Source: Phytophthora quininea (Eukaryota > Oomycota > Peronosporomycetes > Peronosporales > Peronosporaceae). From it: a DNA stretch of 64,000 nt. A program made the translations under genes and the position numbers. Every line of letters starts with the position of its first letter. The stretch's first letter is position 1. The DNA lies in contig JAAVTG010000620.1 of the NCBI GenBank assembly GCA_011947345.1, positions 682,001-746,000 on the forward strand. The letters run 5' to 3'. The notes beneath the pieces are model-generated. The model was not told where the DNA came from and made no database searches. It saw only the letters and a program-made list of their open reading frames with translations. Below, piece by piece: positions 58,601-64,000 of this stretch.

Positions 58601-59535
58601 TGAATATTTTGCGCGACTTGAAGACTCGTCCTGTGAAGATGCAATTCGCGGCTAGCCCCGATGCCATCATTAAGCTGCGGGACTGGCCACCTATGATCGA
58701 GTTGGAGGACGCGTCTTCGTTCGCATGCGAAGAAGATGATCCACCGTCCGATGGGAGGAAGCATGTAGTGATATCGGCCTTTTCACGAGTTCCTTCTTTT
58801 GCTCATAGGACTCATGTGGTTGAAAAAGGTGACGTCTTGCTGCACGTCGATGGGATTCCGCTAACAGGACCAGCCTTCAAGAGCTTCGCGCAAATTATGG
58901 AGACCCTGCGAGTGATTGCGAGCAAGAAAGAGCCTATGCATGCCGTCTTTGTGGGTCGAGAGCATTACGTGGCGATCAGAAAACAGATCCAACATTATGG
59001 TCTTTTCGAACACAACAGCAGTGAGACCAATTCCTCAAAGAACAAGGATGTGAGGGATGACCGAAGCAAAGCATTGGCTGCCGAGGAGGACACAGTTCCT
59101 CGTGATGCGAGTGCTGCTTCCCCAACTGCCAACAACGGTGGAGACCTACTATCATCAGTTCCAACAAAGGATATTGTTTTCCCTAAAGCCCCGCTTGGAA
59201 TTTTGTTTGGCAACTGGAAAGATGAAGCCATCTACATCCGTGCCTTCATCTCTAGTCCTGGGCCAGCAGAGAAAACCGGCATTTTGCGACCTGGACACGC
59301 GATACTGCAGGTGTGCGGGCATGCCGTCCCGCGTCAGGCCACACCAACAGCCATCGACGAGATGATCATGAAAATTACTGTTGAATCAAGAGCTCAACCT
59401 GGCATCGCCACAGACAACACCACTACGGACCCTACGGTAGAGTCCAGCAGCAACAAAAAAACAAAGTACACTCTGACGGTTAGAGATCTAGAGTTGGAGC
59501 AAGAATTGATGAAAGCAGACAGCCAAGTGAACTAA
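55629..59535 (+). CDS. Multi-PDZ protein with TULIP-like lipid-binding domain
   Basis: Exon 1 starts at ATG 55629 (MSDEVPPLV) and ends near 55791. The last exon begins at about 56177-56190 and runs to 59535; a middle exon from 55858 is likely but its donor is uncertain. The protein (about 1170 residues or more) opens with two TxFGxG units (VKTPFGPGRV; VRTQFGLGSI), a motif common in oomycete proteins. Helical and coiled-coil stretches follow. A region about 395-600 codons after 56215 (FDWTFEQKYFPYLHGGGVAD; IRQELKLTVQGSWFSAVYNM) looks like a TULIP/BPI-type lipid-binding fold. Four PDZ-like domains start near 58083, 58384, 58762 and 59169. It is probably a cytoplasmic scaffold at membranes; the TULIP and function calls are inference. 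It converges on the EF-hand gene, 47 bases away. Confidence 0.75.
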
Positions 59536-59582
59536 GACTTTAATGGCGAAACCGTTCATTTGAAGATGAGGCTTGAAGAGCT

Positions 59583-62500
59583 CTACACTGAAGGTACTGA
59601 CCTCTCTGACAACTGGATGTTTGCCTTATGGAGTGCTCGACGGAGCAGCGCGGTAGTATCACCTTGAAAGTCATCCGGAATAGTTTCGTTGACTACCTGA
59701 TCATCGTCTTCCTCCAAAGTCGGAGCGAGGGTCTTAGAGGTTGCACGCCGCAGCTTCATCTTAGCCTCAGCAGCCCATGTTGAGAGTCTGGATAGAGTCT
59801 GGAATGATACGTTCTCCTGGACTTGCTGCGTTTCCGTTTTCAGGGCATTTTCGGTCTTGTCATCGTCGTCGTCGTCGTCATCTACCACAAATGCCTCCGT
59901 CGCTAGTGACACAGATTTCATGGCCGCAGTTAGCGAGGCAAAGGACCCCTCGGCCTTGTCTTGGACCGCTGGTGAACCTAGTGGCATGAGGGTACTCTTG
60001 CGCTGCTCAATCCCCAGCAAGATTTTCTTATTGGACACTCCGCCGTAGAACTCCTCGAGAATGATGCCACGCTGGTGCGCGAGCATAACTTGTACGAATT
60101 CATCTTTGTCGATGACGTTATCATCGCCTGCTGCGCGATTGTAGAGTGCTAGCGCATCTCGACGGTCCATTGCTGGCTCCAGCACAGCCACTAGTTCGCA
60201 AAACTCGGTGAAGTCCAAGGTGCCATCGCCGTTTGTATCTACGATCGTGAACATGCTGTGAATATCCTGAATTTGATGCTCATACAGCACGAACCAGTAA
60301 TTCATAATCTTTTCCAGCACCATGTCGATATCAAGCCCCCGGCGTTTGCTGCGCACCGTTGTCGAATCTCGTCCTTAAGTTGGCTTAGCGGTCCACCGGG
60401 CTCGCTTTTTGTGAAAGAAAATGCCAGGTCGATTGCTTGGCACACGAGCTCATACTTGACAGTCACAGATTTTGAGCTCAGGAAGATGCCGTCGCCGAAA
60501 AATGTCTTGAGGTTTTGAGCAATGGCCACAGCTTGCTTTCTTCCCTTCTTGTAGACACCCGCTAAAGATCATCACGGTCGTTAGTAAATATTACGCTTGT
60601 CGTTGGGCAGTAACTCATACCATTAAATATGATCACAACCACCAGCAAGAAAAAGTCAACGCCTTGCACGGAACAAGCATGCGATTCCGGATCCAGCGAA
60701 CCGGTAAGAAGTCCGAAAGTTCGCACTCGTGCGCTTTCCTAGCTCACTCGTGTCAGCGCCGCTGCTTTGATAGTGAATGTATAACATCACTTACCCGAGC
60801 GTTCTTACGGATTGCCGCATCCAAGAAAACGAGTTGGCTGACAGCGAGGTCTTTGAGCCCGTAGTGTAAGACGTACATTTCCATGATGAACTGTGCCAAA
60901 TTCGATCGGGGCTTGCCGGAGGTATCGTCCTGGACGTCCTGGAACATCTTGGCTTGGTAGTATCCGACGATGATGCTGTGAAGCTCGTTCAAGGTGAGCG
61001 GTTTTCGTTTGAGTAAAATCTTACGAACTTTCGACGGTGCGATCCTGGCTTGGTCGATGATGTTAGCAATACCGAAGCCAAACTTGTTCTTGACTCGGTT
61101 TTTCAAAATGAGGTCTTCTTCACTGTCAGCAGCAGCCAACGGGCGACGTTTCCTGTTTGCACTTTCGTTGCTTTTACGACGCTCGTCGCTATCGCCCTCG
61201 GTTTGAACGCATTTGTCGTCAGTTGACGCGTCGGCATTTTCTAGTTGAGTTCGAATTTCTTGGAGTTCCTGCTCGTGTCGTTGCACCGTTTCTTGGGCTT
61301 CGTTGATCAGTGCGTTAGTTTTCCACCGCAGTTCCGTCACTAGTTTTTCGGCCTCGTCTAGCTTTTCCTCCAAGCTCTTTGTGCTATTCTTCTCACGCGC
61401 CAACTCGTCCACGACGTCGCTAACAGTCTCCAGCACCTTGCGGTCGTGGTCACACAAAACTCGCCTCCCTCGGTGTTGTCGCTCTCGTCACGTTCTTCGC
61501 TATTTCCCTTAACGACGCTCATGATCAGTGCTTGGAAACGGGTAATACGTGCAGCGGACCGCTCCAGGATCATGTTTTGTTGTGCATTCGATTTCAAAAG
61601 AACCTGAGACTGAATTTGCCTAACCAAAAGACAACAGTTAAGGACGAAGTGTCCATCATTACAATATTTTTCACGTACTTGGTGATCTCCTTGATCTCAT
61701 CTTGAAGCAGATTTTGCAGGAGTTTGTCCTTTCAGCTGGGTCCATTTGGTCAGCAATGGACAGCAGCGATGCTGCAGATACTTGTGCGTGCAACGATTCG
61801 ATGGCTCCTAAGACAATCTGCTCCTTCTGGTCGTCGCTAACGTGCTGGAAATGTTGCAGTACTCCTTGGAGCTTGCTGTTTAAGTCTTTCTCGTTAGCTT
61901 TCCTGGTGTTGATATGATTCAGACGACTGACGTGATACTGCTGCTGCAACCCTTTGAGTTGTTCAATTCGAGCCTTCTCTTCGTCAATGCGCTGCTGGTA
62001 TATTGTCTGTTGTCTCTTCATTTCTACAGTGCATCGATGAAAACGATCCCCCATACAGTGCATACTGGCTAAGAGTTCTCACCTTGTTCGAGGTCTTGCT
62101 TTTGATGGCGAAACATCTCGTGCTGCTCGTAGAATGCCGTGAGTCGAGTGAACAGTTCGACGGCTTCCATGTCTTTGCTGAAGACGAGTGAGGCGTCATG
62201 GTTCGTGTAAATCGCGGCTCCCAAATCACTGCCAAACAACACACAGCTCAGTCGCGCATACGCCAAGTTTTGTTTTTCCTCGACACCGTAGCAACAAACA
62301 TACTTGCAAATTTGACGCAAAATGGTTTCGTGCCTTGCAAACACGCCCGTCGCCTTGCACAAGCAGTGGAATGCAATTGCAGTCTGCAAGCGGTTGGGTG
62401 CTGGCTTGCCCTGCGTCAGTACTCGGCTCTCTTTGAACAGCATATCGCAGTAGAGTGCGTAGGAGGAAAAGTTTTGAGACTCTTGCGAGAGTGACTGCAG

Positions 62501-62959
62501 CCACCTCGTGATCTTGACCACGTCGGTCTGATTCAGTATCGCTCGTCTGGGAGACATCAATACCCCAGACGGAGGCATTAAAGCTGTGAATGGAATTACT
62601 GCATCTGTTGGTATTTCCCCCACGGGCGACGCAGCTCGGCGAGGCAGCAATTCCAGCGGGGTCATTTTGCTCACCCGAGGCGAGGCAGGAAGCTTCCGTT
62701 TGATGGATGGGCTGCAGCCAAGTGTTGGTGAACAGCTAGGGGCGGTCGGAGGAGCAAATGCCGCTGCCCGTGGACTTCCGCAATGTTTCGATGGACTTGG
62801 TAAGGGACTCGAAACCCCAAGCAGTTCTGCCACCCGAAGTACCGACTTGTCCCTGGCGACCCGGTCAGGCTCGTCTTCGGCGAGAGCATTGTCGGCGTCC
62901 ACGTAGTGAGGAAACAGGAGATGCTGCGTACTGGGGCTGCCTGGTTGGGCTGTAGGCAT
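59583..62959 (-). CDS. Coiled-coil protein with EF-hand pair, 4 exons
   Basis: Exon 1 is 62959-62083, then introns 62082-62024 (59 nt), 61678-61620 (59 nt) and about 60794-60562 (233 nt, with ACTAAC branch site). The last exon ends at 59583. The protein is about 1000 residues: a Ser/Pro-rich start, a Cys-containing helical domain (ITRWLQSLSQESQNFSSYAL), long coiled coils (QQRIDEEKARIEQLKGLQQQ; LEEKLDEAEKLVTELRW), then a canonical EF-hand loop DTNGDGTLDFTE and a second degenerate one (AGDDNVIDKDEF). An Asp-rich tail follows. Frame breaks at 61730-61732, 61456-61459 and 60359-60360 are each cured by one base in a homopolymer, and a fourth is needed at the GGG before the third intron. Such architecture suggests a calcium-responsive cytoskeletal or flagellar protein; I cannot name it. 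Confidence 0.8.
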
Positions 62960-63002
62960 GCCTTGGCTACTGGTATCAAGATACTACGAGTATTTTCGTT
63001 TT

Positions 63003-63018
63003 TGATGGAAAATGAAAC
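63003..63018 (-). promoter_or_regulatory. Oomycete initiator-like core promoter of the EF-hand gene
   Basis: On the minus strand TTTCATTTTCCATCAAA lies 44-60 bases upstream of the ATG at 62959. It fits the oomycete core promoter (TCATT-Y-Y followed by CA-rich flanking element). It sits within the 146-bp gap to the preceding gene. Confidence 0.5.
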
Positions 63019-63105
63019 TCTCATTGATTTTCGCTGCAGCTGTGCCCACTCGACTACTACAGCAGTGTGGAACGACATCAAACGCAAGCCATTGTGTTTC
63101 GTTGC

Positions 63106-64000
63106 TTAGTGTAGCATGGCCCAGTCGTGGTTTGCGGCAGTCGTCGAATTGGTCGCAGTAGGCTCGGACTCGCCCTTCTCGAGGTCAGTGCTGGTGGGCA
63201 CTTTCAGCGTATCCCTCTTTGTGACGGTCAAGAAGACGACTAGCACGGCGATCACTGCCAAGAAGATCATGCTCGTTACAGTTGTGCCCAGATTGAGGCC
63301 GGCCTTCCAGCCCGAGGGGAGCGATTCTGTCGCGCTACCAGAAGACGAACCTGCCGACGCTGCTGACCCAGATCCGGATCCAGTGTCCACCGAGTCGGCA
63401 GGGTTTTGCGACATCAAGTCTCCAAGCGAAGCCCCCAGGGGTCGAGTGAGCACATACACGACCCAGAAGGCGAGCACCCCGTTAATCACCTTGAACCACC
63501 ACAGCAAACTCACCAGTACGATGCAACCCGCAAACAGCAAGAACGAGTTGCCGTAACCAACGTTGAGCTTCTCAGCAATGAGATCGCCCGCAGACGTGCC
63601 CAGAGCGAAGGTGACGAGAACGGCGAGCCAGTACCAGGACTCACGACGGCGCGTGAAGATGCTGTGGATCGACAAATTCTTCTCCACTTTGTACCACGAG
63701 ACGAAGACTACCGCCAACAAGACGAGGAAGATGGTCGTCGTGACCTCGAGCGGGACCCCGAGGTTGTCAGTCAAGTTGTCGCTCAACAGAGTGCCGACGG
63801 TGCTGATGGCGACGATGACGAACCAGTACACGGGGGCGAAGTAAAAGTCGAGTTTCATTTGGATCGCCAGTGCGACGAGCAGGATGGCGAGCATGATGAC
63901 GGACGTTGCGCTGAGGCCGAGCCCAATGTTTCCGTTGAGGAAATCCGCAAAGTCTCGCCCACGGTCGTGGCGAGGACCTTGATGATCCAGAAGAAAACGG
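63106..64000 (-). CDS. COG4705-type multispan membrane protein (partial)
   Basis: The gene enters from the right edge and ends at 63106. The visible part encodes at least eight hydrophobic segments arranged as repeated two-helix units, with recurrent motifs TLLSDNLTDNLG, TSAGDLIAEKLNVGYG and PLGASLGDLMS. This matches the uncharacterised membrane-anchored family COG4705, found mainly in bacteria and some eukaryotic microbes. A Ser/Gly-rich loop (SGSGSAASAGSSSGS) precedes the last span (IFLAVIAVLVVFLTV), and a charged tail ends the protein. At 63949-63951 a frame break in TTT is cured by one more T, linking VLATTVGETF to ADFLNGNIGLGLSATS; otherwise the frame would open at 63894. Function unknown; family call by motif. 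Confidence 0.8.
   Translation of the reverse strand, partial: RFLLDHQGPRHDRGRDFADFLNGNIGLGLSATSVIMLAILLVALAIQMKLDFYFAPVYWFVIVAISTVGTLLSDNLTDNLGVPLEVTTTIFLVLLAVVFVSWYKVEKNLSIHSIFTRRRESWYWLAVLVTFALGTSAGDLIAEKLNVGYGNSFLLFAGCIVLVSLLWWFKVINGVLAFWVVYVLTRPLGASLGDLMSQNPADSVDTGSGSGSAASAGSSSGSATESLPSGWKAGLNLGTTVTSMIFLAVIAVLVVFLTVTKRDTLKVPTSTDLEKGESEPTATNSTTAANHDWAMLH

Noticed and set aside
1..64000. CRISPR array, bacterial operon, secretion effector (RXLR or crinkler) genes
   Set aside because: No regular spaced repeats, no bacterial gene organisation, and no ORF with a signal peptide followed by an RXLR or LFLAK motif was seen.

Overview
The window looks like nuclear DNA of an oomycete, most likely Phytophthora or a close relative. 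The evidence is compact genes with 52-71 nt GT-AG introns, intergenic gaps of tens to hundreds of bases, a TCATTTTCC-type oomycete initiator upstream of one gene, large NPC1-like proteins, and a repeat load of copia, gypsy, DIRS, hAT-like and Harbinger-like elements plus a tRNA-derived SINE. The genus is inferred from overall character, not from a marker gene.

The window has two compartments. Bases 1 to about 40,200 are almost entirely transposable-element debris. In order these are: a Ty1/copia gag-pol on the minus strand that runs off the left edge; a heavily decayed copia pol on the plus strand (2.6-4.0 kb); a BED/DUF659 hAT pseudogene (4.3-6.4 kb); a Harbinger-like transposase with its middle missing (8.3-9.3 kb); a 3.9-kb hAT-like element with 16-bp terminal inverted repeats (10.2-14.1 kb); a decayed transposase with an HTKN-CDR motif (15.9-17.0 kb); a 280-290 bp element with inverted ends (18.9-19.2 kb); a SINE with a perfect 17-bp target duplication (21.0-21.25 kb); a GGATCC-rich palindromic repeat tract (about 21.5-24.2 kb); a Ty3/gypsy integrase end facing gag-like ORFs (25.0-27.9 kb); a DIRS-type tyrosine-recombinase retrotransposon (about 28.0-32.8 kb, minus); and a second hAT pseudogene (37.1-39.1 kb).

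Bases 40,253 to 64,000 are gene-dense. A PAF-acetylhydrolase-like lipase (plus) converges on two tandem NPC1-like sterol transporter genes (minus). DNA polymerase eta (minus, four exons) is divergent from a large TULIP-like/multi-PDZ protein (plus). That gene converges on a coiled-coil EF-hand gene (minus), which is followed by a COG4705-type multispan membrane protein (minus, partial). A third, broken NPC1 copy lies inverted between the two divergent starts of polymerase eta and the PDZ gene.

Two points deserve most attention. First, the NPC1 array: two full-length copies plus an inverted, partly homogenised third copy that ends in a short fold-back. This is relevant because Peronosporales are sterol auxotrophs. 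Second, ten frame breaks in otherwise well-conserved coding sequence are each repaired by one missing base, nine of them in a short homopolymer. This looks more like consensus error than mass pseudogenisation, so the two NPC1 genes, pol eta, the EF-hand gene and the copia element may all be intact in the organism. The old hAT, Harbinger and plus-strand copia copies carry true stops and deletions and are real fossils.
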